NCBI RefSeq assembly: GCF_016587435.1
Contig: NZ_BNJJ01000009.1
Coordinates: forward strand, 1 to 64,000
Origin: Dictyobacter formicarum
Lineage (GTDB): Bacteria; Chloroflexota; Ktedonobacteria; Ktedonobacterales; Ktedonobacteraceae
Length of the DNA: 64,000 bases
Direction: 5' to 3'
Made by a program: the position numbers and the translations under genes. Numbering within the stretch: the stretch's first letter is position 1; every line of letters begins with the position of its first letter. This document shows, piece after piece, positions 52,725 to 61,739 of the stretch. The notes under the pieces were generated by a model. The model was not told the DNA's origin, did no database searches, and saw only the letters and a list, made by a program, of their open reading frames with translations.

Positions 52725-53231
52725 TTAAGCTTCGTCAAGTTTTAAAGCATCCGCGAAACGATTGAAGAAATTGAAGATGCCGATGACAGTGGTCAGTTCG
52801 ACGATTTCGCCATCGTTAAAGTGGAATTGCAGTTCATCCCACAAATCTTCATTCACATCACGGGCGCTTGTAGTTACAATTTCCGCATAACGCAAGGCTA
52901 CCAGCTCGCGCTCCGTAAACAAGTGTCGATTTTGATCGATATGATAAAGAGCGTCAAGCAGCGCCTCGTCCAATCCCATCTGCCTTGCCAAGGCAGTGTG
53001 AGCGTGCTCTCAATAGAAGCATAAATTCACCTGTGACACTCGAATGGCCAATAGCTCCTTGAGCTGTGGCTCAACGGTGCCGCCGCGCATGGCAGCTTCC
53101 ACCAGCTGCATAGAACTCTGCATTATATCAGGTCGATGCGCCATCGTTTTAAACAGAGTCGTCATGGTAGAACTACCATTGGTTGCATGCTCAGGTAGTT
53201 GCACCGAGTCATCAGGTTGAATACGTGGCAT
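52725..53231 (-). CDS. AhpD/carboxymuconolactone-decarboxylase-family protein, probable selenoprotein
   Basis: 168-residue frame from ATG 53231 (GGGGAGGAGG upstream), interrupted by one UGA at 53012-53010. Read through, the protein is a normal AhpD-family member: QLKELLAIRVSQVN-C-FY-U-EHAHTALARQMG, that is C71xxU74xxxH78, with the UGA exactly at the second redox Cys; the rest (FTERELVALRYAEIVT ... NFFNRFADALK) follows in frame. AhpD proteins are thiol peroxidases or reductants. A hairpin suitable as SECIS follows. If not recoded it is a pseudogene; the good ribosome site and otherwise intact frame favour recoding. The Sec machinery is not in the window. Confidence 0.8.
52980..52996 (-). promoter_or_regulatory. 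Candidate bacterial SECIS hairpin
   Basis: In the mRNA, CUGCCUU (52996-52990), loop GGC (52989-52987), AAGGCAG (52986-52980). The loop starts 20 nt after the UGA and begins with G-G. Bacterial SECIS elements are described as a small stem with a G in the first two loop positions some 16-37 nt after UGA. Confidence 0.55.
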
Positions 53232-53395
53232 ACACAACCTCCTCCCCAAAAATACATACTGAATAATATCATTCCTATTCTATGAGACAGACGAAATGCA
53301 TGCAAGCCAGAACAGGGTAATGGGGGGCAGTCGGTCGGCCTACAAAAATATGTATCAGGAAGCTTGAGAGAGAGGCAGAGTGGGAAAATGGGCGT

Positions 53396-53424
53396 AAAAA
53401 AAAGAAGTCAATCAGCTGACTTCT
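53396..53424 (-). terminator. Orphan intrinsic terminator on the minus strand
   Basis: Minus strand: AGAAGTCA-GCTGAT-TGACTTCT followed by eight T. No minus-strand gene lies upstream of it (higher coordinates) within 400 nt, so it may end a small RNA. Confidence 0.7.
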
Positions 53425-53509
53425 CTCGAACACTTATATATAATAACATATTTTGGTCCAAAAATCAAGGGCAAAACAGGGTAAGCGTATCATTCAAATT
53501 TTTGCAAAC

Positions 53510-53721
53510 GTAGGTTCGGGCCTTGAGCCCGATTTCTCCTCCTGCGCTCGAAACATCCCCTTCTCGGTTCGACCTTTGCGTCAGATTCCTCCCTACCTGA
53601 CCCCCCTATCCGACCGCAAGGACGGCACGGATGGATGTTGGCGAATGTCATATGTACGTCATGTGTACAGGGAACGGGATCGTATGGGGAAAGGGAAATC
53701 GACCGCAAGGGTCGAACCTAC
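53510..53721. repeat. REP-bounded region with inverted REP ends
   Basis: Left REP 53510-53536 (stem CGGGC/GCCCG) and right REP 53695-53721 in reverse (stem CGACC/GGTCG) with diverged copies near 53567 and 53618. The region between has no gene. Covers most of 53232-53743. Confidence 0.65.
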
Positions 53722-53743
53722 AAGTCTCAATTATGATTTCCGT

Positions 53744-53773
53744 TTGACAGGGGTGCTGGCTCATGTTTACAAT
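53744..53773 (+). promoter_or_regulatory. Promoter of purK-purE
   Basis: TTGACA (53744-53749), 18-nt spacer, TACAAT (53768-53773); start expected near 53780, about 26 nt before the purK start. Confidence 0.75.
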
Positions 53774-53805
53774 GAATAAGCGTGATACAAAGGAGAGCCG
53801 AGCAA

Positions 53806-54972
53806 GTGAATACAGCAGTACAACATACTCAGGAATTAGCAGTTATTACTAGAACCCGGATTGGTATTATCGGAGGTGGGCAGTTAGGATTGATGATCAG
53901 TGAAGCGGCGCGTAAACTGGGCTTTGCTTCAGTCGTGGTCCTGGATCCAACGCCTGAATGTCCCGCTTCTACGGTAGCGGAACAGATTATGGGCAGTTTG
54001 AAAGATCCAGTTGCATTGCGTCAACTGGCCAAGCGTGCAGATATTTTGACCTATGAAATCGAGCATATCAATACGCAGGCTTTGCAAGATTTGCAGGCTG
54101 AGGGCGTAAAAATTTATCCTTCGCCCGAGTTGCTTGCTATTATCCAGAATAAATTTGAGCAGAAGGAATTTTTGGCGCGCCACGGTATATCAGTGGTGCC
54201 TTATCGTTCAGTCTCTTCGCCGCATGATATTGAGCAAGCAGCGCAGGAATGGGATTATCCACTTGTTTTGAAAGCTAAAAAAGATGCTTATGATGGACGA
54301 GGTAACGCCCGCATCAATGGTCCTGATGATATTGAGAAGGCACGCACAAAATTAGGTGATCGCGAGCTTTATGTTGAGAAATGCCTGGACCTGGATAAAG
54401 AGCTCGGTATCATGATTGCTCGCAATGAACGCGGGGAGAGTTCTACCTTTCCAGTTGTCGAGATGATTCACGAGCGCGACATTTGTCTCACAGTGCTGGC
54501 GCCCGCTCCGATCTCAGCCACATTACAGGCCGAAGCACAAAAGATGGCCAGCGAGAGCATCGACAGGCTGGAAGGCATCGGCATCTTCGGAGTCGAGATG
54601 TTTCTGGACAAGCAAGGCAAGCTCTGGCTGAACGAGATTGCCCCACGACCACATAATTCAGGTCATTACACCATTGAAGCCTGCCAGACGTCCCAATTTG
54701 AACAACACCTGCGCGCTATCGCCAATCTTTCACTTCCCTCCACAACCCTACTCTACCCGGCAGCGGTGATGGAAAACATCCTTGGCGAGCGCAATGGATC
54801 CGCCAACGTTCAGTGGTCCCGTGATTATGATCATGAGCATGTCTTCCCACACATTTATGGCAAGCGAGAAACCAAAATTGATCGCAAAATGGGCCATATC
54901 ACCGTTGTCGGCGAAGACCTGGCCACAGTCTATAAGCAAGCGAAGGAGGCGAGGGCAACACTCTCGATATAG
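53806..54972 (+). CDS. purK: N5-carboxyaminoimidazole ribonucleotide synthase
   Basis: ATP-grasp enzyme joining bicarbonate to AIR (step 6a of IMP synthesis). 388 residues from GTG 53806, placed by AAAGGAG 10 nt upstream, inside a longer frame. Blocks: IGIIGGGQLGLMISEAARKLG, DILTYEIEHIN, KFEQKEFLARHGISVVPY, PLVLKAKKDAYDGRGNARI (ATP-grasp), FGVEMFLDKQGKLWLNEIAPRPHNSGHYTIEA. Complete and of normal length. purE follows after 9 nt: the usual purE/purK pairing, here in the order K-E and away from the main purine operon. Confidence 0.96.
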   Translation: MNTAVQHTQELAVITRTRIGIIGGGQLGLMISEAARKLGFASVVVLDPTPECPASTVAEQIMGSLKDPVALRQLAKRADILTYEIEHINTQALQDLQAEGVKIYPSPELLAIIQNKFEQKEFLARHGISVVPYRSVSSPHDIEQAAQEWDYPLVLKAKKDAYDGRGNARINGPDDIEKARTKLGDRELYVEKCLDLDKELGIMIARNERGESSTFPVVEMIHERDICLTVLAPAPISATLQAEAQKMASESIDRLEGIGIFGVEMFLDKQGKLWLNEIAPRPHNSGHYTIEACQTSQFEQHLRAIANLSLPSTTLLYPAAVMENILGERNGSANVQWSRDYDHEHVFPHIYGKRETKIDRKMGHITVVGEDLATVYKQAKEARATLSI

Positions 54973-54981
54973 CTAAACATC

Positions 54982-55587
54982 ATGTCAGACAACCAACAAG
55001 CTATACGCGCAGCGCTCAACCAGGAGTACGGAGTACTGGTCTCTCCCGAAGGCATCGGCTCGGCCGCACGAGGGGAGCCTAAGGTATTAATCACGATGGG
55101 AAGTGATTCGGATCTTCCTTTAATGATGAAAGCGGTAGACACGTTACGTAACGAGTTTGGTATTCCCTGCCTGGTGCAGATCAACTCGGTACATCGCGAC
55201 TTGCGCACAGTGGTCGGGCATATCGATAATCTGCCCGCTTCGGTCCAGGTGATCATTGCGTGCGCAGGTGGAGCGGCCCATCTGCCCGGCAATATCGCTG
55301 ACCTGCGAGCTGACCTGCCGGTGATTGGCGTTCCGCGCGATCTTGGTGCGCTCAAAGGGATCGATGCCTTGCTCTCTATGGTGCAAATGCCCGAGGGCGC
55401 ACCTGTCGCGGTCATGGCAATTGGCGATGCGGGCGCCGTGAATGCGGCCATCCATGCGGCTAAAGAGCTGGCAATTGCCGATCCCACCATCAAAGAGCGG
55501 CTGCTGGCATATGCCGAAAAGCGTAAACAACGCGTGGCCAAACAAAACCAGACCCTCGAACATAAATTAAAAGGGTATAGCGCGTAG
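54982..55587 (+). CDS. purE: N5-CAIR mutase
   Basis: 201 residues, class I PurE, rearranging N5-CAIR to CAIR. Typical motif VLITMGSDSDLPLMMKAVDTL, then HRDLRTV, IACAGGAAHLPGNIADL (the class I catalytic His is in AGGAAHLPG), and PVIGVPRDLGALKGIDALLSMVQMPEGAPVAVMAIG. About 35 residues of N-terminal extension (to RGEPK) are longer than the usual 165-residue enzyme. ATG 54982 lies 9 nt after the purK stop without a clear ribosome site, so translation is probably coupled. Confidence 0.96.
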   Translation: MSDNQQAIRAALNQEYGVLVSPEGIGSAARGEPKVLITMGSDSDLPLMMKAVDTLRNEFGIPCLVQINSVHRDLRTVVGHIDNLPASVQVIIACAGGAAHLPGNIADLRADLPVIGVPRDLGALKGIDALLSMVQMPEGAPVAVMAIGDAGAVNAAIHAAKELAIADPTIKERLLAYAEKRKQRVAKQNQTLEHKLKGYSA

Positions 55588-55650
55588 CGCTTTTGGCGGG
55601 CGCATGCGCGCCCGCACCTTGTTTTTTGTTGCGGCGCTCGTGGCGAGAGG

Positions 55651-55676
55651 GAAATCGGGCGCAAGGCCCGAACCTA
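55651..55676 (-). repeat. Single REP repeat
   Basis: Reverse-strand copy with stem CGGGC/GCCCG and loop CTTGC, just after purE; a GGGCGCATGCGC palindrome precedes it at about 55596. Confidence 0.65.
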
Positions 55677-55724
55677 TGGGCGATGCCGTTCCCTATCCGA
55701 AAGGATGAGGGTATTTTGGTTGGC

Positions 55725-55753
55725 TCGACGAGGGGGGTAAACTCTGATATAAT
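55725..55753 (+). promoter_or_regulatory. Promoter of ruvB-queA
   Basis: TCGACG (55725-55730), 17-nt spacer, TATAAT (55748-55753) with extended TG at 55745-55746. Confidence 0.65.
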
Positions 55754-55798
55754 GTGAGCGACACGTTGTAGAACACTAGTTTCATATCGGAGATAAAT

Positions 55799-56830
55799 AT
55801 GGGGGACCGCCTCGTTTCACCCAACATCAGTGAAGAGGAACAACTGATTGAAGGAAGTTTGCGCCCTCGTCACTTGTCTGAATACGTCGGTCAAGAAAAA
55901 ATCAAAGAAAACCTGAGTATTTTGTTGGAAGCTGCGCGTCGCCGTAATGAATCGGTGGATCACGTGTTGCTGTATGGCCCGCCAGGACTGGGCAAAACGA
56001 CGCTGTGCAATATTATTGCCGCCGAGATGGGTGTGAATTTGCGCACCACTTCGGGTCCAGCGATCGAACATGCCGGAGATCTGGCTTCAATCCTGACGTC
56101 GCTCCAACCGGGCGAGATTTTGTTTATTGATGAGATCCATCGCCTGGCACGCGCGGTAGAAGAGCGTCTCTATTCCGCCATGGAGGATTTTGCGCTGGAT
56201 GTTATGATTGGTAAAGGTCCTAGCGCCAGGTCACTACGACTCAACCTGCCTCCATTTACCGTGGTAGGGGCAACCACGCGCGTAGGTTCGTTGACCGCCC
56301 CACTGCGCGATCGCTTTGGCGCGATCTATCGCATGGAATATTATGATCAGGAGTCACTGAAACAGATCGTGGCCCGGTCGGCGCGCATTTTGAAGGTTGC
56401 CTCCGACATGGAAGGCGTGGAGGAGATTGCCAGTCGGGCACGAGGTACCCCTCGTATCGTCAACCGCCTGCTCAAGCGTGTGCGCGACTACGCACAGGTC
56501 AAAGCCGATGGCGTGATCACCCGAGAGGTAGCGAAAGCGGCGCTGGACGCAATGGAAGTAGATGAAATCGGCCTGGATCAAACCGACCGTAACATGCTGC
56601 TGACCATTATTAACAAGTTTAATGGTGGTCCCGTGGGACTGGATACCCTGGCGGCCAGCACCAGCGAAGATTCAGAGACGATCGAAGATGTCTATGAACC
56701 TTATCTACTGCAGTTAGGTTTTATCGCACGCACGCCACGCGGCCGTATTGCCATGAGGGCCGCATATCAACATTTAGGTTTGACAGCACCAGGCGGAGAA
56801 AGTGGACAGAGTCTGTGGACAACATCCTGA
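55799..56830 (+). CDS. ruvB: Holliday junction branch-migration ATPase RuvB
   Basis: Hexameric AAA+ motor that drives branch migration with RuvA. 343 residues: [18 protein letters not shown], Walker A GPPGLGKT (60-67), [16 protein letters not shown], Walker [27 protein letters not shown] (sensor/arginine finger) and the C-terminal winged helix ([25 protein letters not shown]). ATG 55799 is preceded by CGGAGAT. Followed by queA with a 16-nt overlap; ruvA and ruvC are not in the window. Confidence 0.97.
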   Translation: MGDRLVSPNISEEEQLIEGSLRPRHLSEYVGQEKIKENLSILLEAARRRNESVDHVLLYGPPGLGKTTLCNIIAAEMGVNLRTTSGPAIEHAGDLASILTSLQPGEILFIDEIHRLARAVEERLYSAMEDFALDVMIGKGPSARSLRLNLPPFTVVGATTRVGSLTAPLRDRFGAIYRMEYYDQESLKQIVARSARILKVASDMEGVEEIASRARGTPRIVNRLLKRVRDYAQVKADGVITREVAKAALDAMEVDEIGLDQTDRNMLLTIINKFNGGPVGLDTLAASTSEDSETIEDVYEPYLLQLGFIARTPRGRIAMRAAYQHLGLTAPGGESGQSLWTTS

Positions 56831-57912
56831 AGATAAGTGATTTTGATTACGATTTACCATTAGAATTAATCGCGCAGACCCCGATTGAGCCGCGAGATGC
56901 CTCGCGGCTCCTCGTTGTGCGGCGCGAGAACAAAACATTCGAACATCGGCATTTTCGAGATCTGGGCGAGTTCTTGCGGCCTGGCGATCTTCTGATCGCT
57001 AACCAGAGTCGCGTCATCCCGGCTCGTCTGCTGGGCTATCGGGAGCAGACAAACGGCGTCGCCGAGGTGCTGCTGCTCGCCGAGCGCAACAACCTGGGTC
57101 CAGATCACTGGGAAACCCTGGTGCGACCTGGACGCCGCCTGCGCGAGGGAGCTCGTATCCATTTTGGACACCAGGGCCAGCCTCCACGCTTGATTGGCGA
57201 AATTAAACAGCGTACCGAGGCTGGTGGACGTATCGTGCATTTCTCGGTTCCCGAGCAGTCGGCCAATAGCAACGATCCCTATCAGCTACTCAATGTGCGC
57301 CAACGCATTGATGAGGTTGGCCGTATGCCACTCCCCCCCTACATCCATGAAACGCTGGAAGATCAAGAGCGCTATCAGACGGTCTATGCACGCATTCAGG
57401 GTTCGGCGGCTGCACCCACGGCTGGCCTGCATTTTACCCCGGAACTATTAGAACGCTTACGCCAGCAGGGTGTACGTACCAGCTTTGTCACACTGCATGT
57501 CGGACTGGATACATTCAGACCAGTTGAGCACGAAAACGTCAGTGAACACAAAATGCACAGCGAAGAAATCGAGCTCGATGCAGACACGGCAGCACTCATT
57601 AACGAAACCAGGCAAGCCGGTGGACGCGTCGTAGCAGTGGGTACCACCTCGGTGCGTGTACTTGAAAGCATCGCCAAATTTCACAACGGAGAAATCGCTC
57701 CCTACAAAGGCAACACCCGGCTCTTTATCACTCCCGGTACCCCTTTTAAGGTCGTAGATGCCATGATCACCAACTTTCATCTGCCCCGCTCAACATTATT
57801 GTTGCTGGTCAGCGCCTTCATGGGAAAAGACCTGATGGAACAGGCCTATCAGGAAGCAATAAAAGAACGTTATCGCTTCTTCAGCTTTGGAGATGCAATG
57901 TTATTGCTATAG
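56815..57912 (+). CDS. queA: tRNA preQ1(34) ribosyltransferase-isomerase
   Basis: Uses SAM as ribosyl donor to make epoxyqueuosine in tRNA wobble position 34. 365 residues. Blocks: [97 protein letters not shown] and [18 protein letters not shown]. Start GTG 56815 lies inside ruvB (16-nt overlap) and is placed by the usual QueA N-terminus. The ruvB-queA order is common in bacteria. The family is normally ~345 residues. Confidence 0.96.
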   Translation: MDNILKISDFDYDLPLELIAQTPIEPRDASRLLVVRRENKTFEHRHFRDLGEFLRPGDLLIANQSRVIPARLLGYREQTNGVAEVLLLAERNNLGPDHWETLVRPGRRLREGARIHFGHQGQPPRLIGEIKQRTEAGGRIVHFSVPEQSANSNDPYQLLNVRQRIDEVGRMPLPPYIHETLEDQERYQTVYARIQGSAAAPTAGLHFTPELLERLRQQGVRTSFVTLHVGLDTFRPVEHENVSEHKMHSEEIELDADTAALINETRQAGGRVVAVGTTSVRVLESIAKFHNGEIAPYKGNTRLFITPGTPFKVVDAMITNFHLPRSTLLLLVSAFMGKDLMEQAYQEAIKERYRFFSFGDAMLLL

Positions 57913-58253
57913 CTCTATAGCCGACAACAAATCGGGCCAGAAATCGTTACAAAACAACAGCAGAATCGGAAAAAACCGTAAAAAAACTGATGCGGGCCAG
58001 TATAAAGTTAGCCACAAGGATGGGAGGACTTTGCGGCACCTATCCTTGACGCTACAATAACACAAATGTCACAATAACTAATGAGAATTCACAGCAATAA
58101 TTTGAAAAGAGAAGGATTTCCTTTTCTTTCTCTATTTTGTGCCCTACTGGCCTCATTATTATAGTAATATAAAAATATCAGCGATGCTGTCCCCAGGACA
58201 GCTCATCCGATTGAGTGGTATACCTTCAAGTAGGAATATAAGGATAAAAATTT
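57913..58253. other. Upstream region of prs
   Basis: AT-rich, no gene. A hairpin GCTGTCC-CCA-GGACAGC (58186-58202) lies in the probable leader of prs, with no T run. TACAAT near 58053 could be a -10. Confidence 0.4.
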
Positions 58254-59198
58254 ATGCGTGACATTACTATTTTCAGTGGCAGTGCTCATCAGGAACTGGC
58301 CAAAGAAATCAGTGCATATCTGGGCCTTCAGCTCTCGCCGACTCACATTCAACATTTCAGCAATGACTGCCTCTATGTTCAGATGAATGAAAACTGCCGT
58401 GAGAGTGATGTCTACCTGATACAGCCACTGGTAACCCCGGTCCAGGAAAACCTGATGGAACTGTTATTTATGTTAGACGCGGCCCGTGGCGCCTCCGCGG
58501 CACGCCTGACAGCAGTTATACCATACTATGCATATGCACGCTCGGACAAAAAAGACGCTCCACGTATTTCGATTGCAGGCCGCCTGGTAGCCGATCTGCT
58601 GCAGACAGCCGGAGCCAATCGTGTCATCACAGTGGCCCTGCACGCCCCGCAGGTACATGGCTTCTTCAGTGTCCCCACCGACCACTTAAACGCCCTCAAC
58701 GTGCTGGCCCAGCACTTCCGCTCTTATAACCTGACCAACGGTATTGTCGTCTCGCCCGATCTCGGCAACGCCAAATCGGCCACCTATTTCTCACGCCTCC
58801 TCAATATGCCAGTCGCAGCAGGAAGCAAGAAAAGAGTCAGCGATGACAAGGTCATCATCGACAGCATTGTCGGCGACGTGGGTGGCAAAGACGTCATTAT
58901 CATTGACGACGAGATCGCCAATGGTGGCACCATCGTTGAAATTCTGCAGCACGTCCGCGAACGTGGAGTCGGCAGAATTTTCGTTGCCTGCACCCATGGC
59001 CTCTTCACCGGTAAAGCCATTGAGCGCCTCAAAAATCAGCCCGATATCGAAGAGATTGTCACCACCAATACGGTACCGATACCGGCCGAGAAACGACTAC
59101 CTAACATGACCATTCTCTCGCTGGCCCCCCTGATCGCCGAAACGATCCGCCGCAACCATAATGGTGAATCGGTCAGCAGCCTGTTTGACACCATCTAA
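58254..59198 (+). CDS. prs: Ribose-phosphate pyrophosphokinase (PRPP synthetase)
   Basis: Makes PRPP from ribose-5-phosphate and ATP, the substrate of PurF and of other nucleotide pathways. 314 residues: MRDITIFSGSAHQELAKEISAYLG, YARSDKKDAPRISIAGRLVADLL (flexible loop), the divalent cation/ATP site HAPQVHGFF, and the PRPP-binding VIIIDDEIANGGTI (about 216-229). Two-domain type I enzyme. Some blocks (for example PLVTPVQENLMELLFMLDAARGASAARLTAVIPYYAYARSDKK, given here in part) are canonical. ATG 58254 follows AAGGATAAAAATTT. Placed away from the pur genes. Confidence 0.95.
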   Translation: MRDITIFSGSAHQELAKEISAYLGLQLSPTHIQHFSNDCLYVQMNENCRESDVYLIQPLVTPVQENLMELLFMLDAARGASAARLTAVIPYYAYARSDKKDAPRISIAGRLVADLLQTAGANRVITVALHAPQVHGFFSVPTDHLNALNVLAQHFRSYNLTNGIVVSPDLGNAKSATYFSRLLNMPVAAGSKKRVSDDKVIIDSIVGDVGGKDVIIIDDEIANGGTIVEILQHVRERGVGRIFVACTHGLFTGKAIERLKNQPDIEEIVTTNTVPIPAEKRLPNMTILSLAPLIAETIRRNHNGESVSSLFDTI

Positions 59199-59200
59199 CC

Positions 59201-59263
59201 GTAGGTGCGCCTCTGCACATTTCAAGGCGACAAGGATTAAAGCGCCCGCAAGGGGCGCGCCTA
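59201..59263. repeat. Inverted pair of REP repeats between prs and the radical SAM gene
   Basis: A partial left copy (GTAGGTGCGCC at 59201) and a full reverse copy 59239-59263. The TAG of the radical SAM gene is inside the second copy. Confidence 0.7.
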
Positions 59264-60421
59264 TTTTTGGTTAATGGAGACGACGGGTAGCATGCGGCCG
59301 GGAGGTGTACGGCGATACTTTTTGAGCATATTGGCACGGGTGCGCTGTCCCACTTCCAGAACGACGCTGGCCACAGTATATGGGTGACAAAGCATATTGG
59401 TATAAGCGGCATTGGCTAGAGGACAATAACATTCGCCGGCTTTAATACTACGGCGCAGAGCATCGGCTTTAGCAGTACGCCAGGTAGCGCCAAAATCATA
59501 GTCAAAATCCCGTAAATTGCCTATTGATTCAGCGCGGATACAGCAGGTCCACACGTCACCATTGGGGGCAATCTGAGCTGAAGCCACACCAGCCAGGCAA
59601 GGAATAACCTGGCGTTGCTCCACCAGCGTACGCTTAACGAGATCATAGTAGCGATCGCGAAAGGCCTGGGTAATGCGCGAAACGCCGACTGGCTGCGATT
59701 GGCGCATTCCCTCCTGCACACGCTCAATCGCCGGCTGATACAAACCAATAGAAGGTGTGATACCCGTACCCACAGTATCCAATTCGACGCGCTCCTCAGC
59801 GATCTCGCTGATAAACGAATCAGGCTGCAGCTCATTTTTAACAAAATGATAGATATCCTCAAAATCATCGATATTAAAGTTTGAGATCACGGTATGTACG
59901 CCCAGGGTAAAATTTTTATAGCTGGCCTTAAGAGCTTTCAAGCCCGCATAAGTACGCATAGCGCGTTCAAAATTGCCGTCAACGCCACGGATCTGATCGT
60001 GTTTCTCCCCGATGCCATCCAATGATAGATTAACTATCACCTCTGAAGCAGGAGCAGCCTGCAAAATCTGCTCAATATGCGTGGGAATAATTTTATCCTG
60101 GATACCATTGGTGGGAATATTGATAATGCCCGGGCGACAATGGTGATAGGCCGAGGCAACAATAGCGGGCAAATCTTTACGCAACGTCGGCTCGCCGCCG
60201 CTGAATGTAAACCAGTAGGGCGCCCGACCCAGGGAGGCAAAGGTGCGATCATATTCATCAAGGGTAAAATCATCGTTGGGACGCTGCCAGACATTACAGG
60301 TTTTGCAGCGCGAATTGCAACGGTAGCTGACACTGACCGTCAGATTGATTGGTAACGCCAGTGGCTTTCCCAGCACATACGATGCCTGGAGCCTGGCAAC
60401 TTTTGGTAAGATCTCAAGCAC
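59261..60421 (-). CDS. Radical SAM protein with SPASM-like C-terminal cysteines
   Basis: 386 residues. Radical SAM cluster motif C35xxxC39xxC42 (YRCNSRCKTCNVW) and the SAM-binding FTFSGGEPTLR. The C-terminal region has cysteines in PCLAG, CCIRAES and CYCPLAN ... CHP, a SPASM/twitch-like set for one or two extra clusters. Such enzymes modify peptides, or make cofactors and lipids; no peptide substrate is seen nearby. GTG 60421 is the start (AGAGG upstream). The stop TAG comes from a REP repeat, so the C-terminus may be trimmed or extended relative to relatives. Confidence 0.85.
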   Translation of the reverse strand: MLEILPKVARLQASYVLGKPLALPINLTVSVSYRCNSRCKTCNVWQRPNDDFTLDEYDRTFASLGRAPYWFTFSGGEPTLRKDLPAIVASAYHHCRPGIINIPTNGIQDKIIPTHIEQILQAAPASEVIVNLSLDGIGEKHDQIRGVDGNFERAMRTYAGLKALKASYKNFTLGVHTVISNFNIDDFEDIYHFVKNELQPDSFISEIAEERVELDTVGTGITPSIGLYQPAIERVQEGMRQSQPVGVSRITQAFRDRYYDLVKRTLVEQRQVIPCLAGVASAQIAPNGDVWTCCIRAESIGNLRDFDYDFGATWRTAKADALRRSIKAGECYCPLANAAYTNMLCHPYTVASVVLEVGQRTRANMLKKYRRTPPGRMLPVVSINQK

Positions 60422-60604
60422 ACTCCATAGATCCTCTCTCCTACCACTTCCGCATGCCTATCGCAAAACAGGGGTAGATATTATAATCAATCATCACCCT
60501 GCAAATATAAATCAGAGCAGCGTTCGTCGGTAGGAGCAAAAGTATCAATAGCTATATACTTTCGTATCATAGCTATTAAATGTGCTGGCACATCTCCAAT
60601 ATAA

Positions 60605-60810
60605 GAGTGTGTCTGAATGCTATACGTTTCGCGCCTTCGGCCCCTCACACTACGCTCCTTCGGAGCTCAAAACTGTTTTAATGAGTAGTGCAGAAAAAAA
60701 TGTGCTGTGCACATTTTTTTCTGCACTACTCATTAAAACAGTTGCGGGCGCGCATGCGCCCGCCCGTATGGGGGCGCTTTACTTCCCATCGTCATGGATT
60801 TTCTGATGCT
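60605..60810 (+). repeat. Long-hairpin repeat, copy D
   Basis: Perfect 35-bp hairpin, 60671-60705 with 60709-60743, loop TGT. Flanks: GTGTGTCTGAATG on the left; GGGCGCGCATGCG, CCCGTATGGGGG and TTTACTTCCCATCGTCATGG on the right, ending TTTTCTGATGC. The rest of 60422-60952 has no gene; a weak promoter (TTCCAC, 16 nt, TATCCT) precedes the sigma-like gene. Confidence 0.85.
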
Positions 60811-60952
60811 GTGCTGTACTTTCCACGCTTAACAAATTCTGTTATCCTAAAGAAAGCGTCAACAAAAATTTCCGCTTTTAGCGAGTGTAGAAGAATAGAG
60901 TTGGTAGGAGCCACAAAAGCAAACCACCGTAGTACTACTTTTGGGGGACTGA

Positions 60953-61705
60953 ATGATCGACCTGAGTGATCATACACTTAATGAGCGCTTACACCGTCGA
61001 ACGGCCGAGGGACGCTATGAGATCGGTGAGAGTGAGCTTGTTATAAACATTCGCGCACAAAAGACTGCGGGCAATGATGCTGGAATGCGTTTTCTCTGCG
61101 AGGTGTTGCTGCAACGCAGCGCACCGGCCTTTCAGCGTCACACGCAGGGCTTACGTCACCGTCCAGAATTACGGGAAGAAGCGATCGCGAACATGGGTGA
61201 GCACCTGTTACGCGAAGCGCAAGATCCGGGAGAAATATTTATCACACAAAATTTTATTCACTATCTACGTTGTCTCTGCGTCGATGAATTTAACCGCGTT
61301 CTTCGTCAAGAAGGCCTGGGCTATCGACGTGACGCCGAAGGTCGCCCCGCCGGACGACCACAGCATGTGCCACGCGCACTGATAGAAACGCTGCAACCAG
61401 CTCCGGCCGATGATGAAAATCAGTCAGCATCGGATGTTGCAGATCCGCGTGACCAGTATGAAGAAATGCATGCAGAGGATGAAAGCCAGCGTATCTTAAC
61501 GTATTTACGCGATCCACTGGACCGCCAGATCATGACCTTGCGGGCCATCGAGGGGCTCAAGTGGGACGATATTGCGGGACTATGTAAAAAAACGGAGCGC
61601 ACGGTACGCCTGCGCTATGAACGGGCGCGTAGCTACCTACGTGAATGTGTGATAAGAGAACAACATCAGCCAGCATATAAATCAGCACTGCAGCAACAAT
61701 CATAA
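60953..61705 (+). CDS. Sigma-70-like factor (regions 2 and 4), divergent
   Basis: 250 residues, ATG 60953 after GGGGGACTGA. The N-terminal half has a region-2-like helical pattern (AFQRHTQGLRHRPELREEAIANMGEHLLREAQ ... FITQNFIHYLRCLCVDEFNRVLRQEG). The C-terminal part is region-4-like (YLRDPLDRQIMTLRAIEGLKWDDIAGLCKKTERTVRLRYERARSYLREC), an HTH that binds -35 elements. Between them is an acidic linker. It is an ECF-type sigma or a derived DNA-binding regulator. The HTH gene that follows after 34 nt is probably its partner. Confidence 0.7.
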   Translation: MIDLSDHTLNERLHRRTAEGRYEIGESELVINIRAQKTAGNDAGMRFLCEVLLQRSAPAFQRHTQGLRHRPELREEAIANMGEHLLREAQDPGEIFITQNFIHYLRCLCVDEFNRVLRQEGLGYRRDAEGRPAGRPQHVPRALIETLQPAPADDENQSASDVADPRDQYEEMHAEDESQRILTYLRDPLDRQIMTLRAIEGLKWDDIAGLCKKTERTVRLRYERARSYLRECVIREQHQPAYKSALQQQS

Positions 61706-61739
61706 TACCAAGCAAAAGGGAACGGAAAGGAGTACTCAA

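Noticed and set aside
52725..53231. Treating the AhpD gene as two separate genes or a plain pseudogene
   Set aside because: Both halves are in one frame, separated only by the UGA. The downstream half has no start with a ribosome site. The position in CxxC and the hairpin favour recoding.
53453..53779. 108-residue frame in the purK upstream region
   Set aside because: It runs through REP repeats, has no ribosome site and no family resemblance.
60582..60969. Small frames across the long-hairpin repeat
   Set aside because: They translate the palindrome and its flanks; similar frames appear in other copies only because of the repeat.
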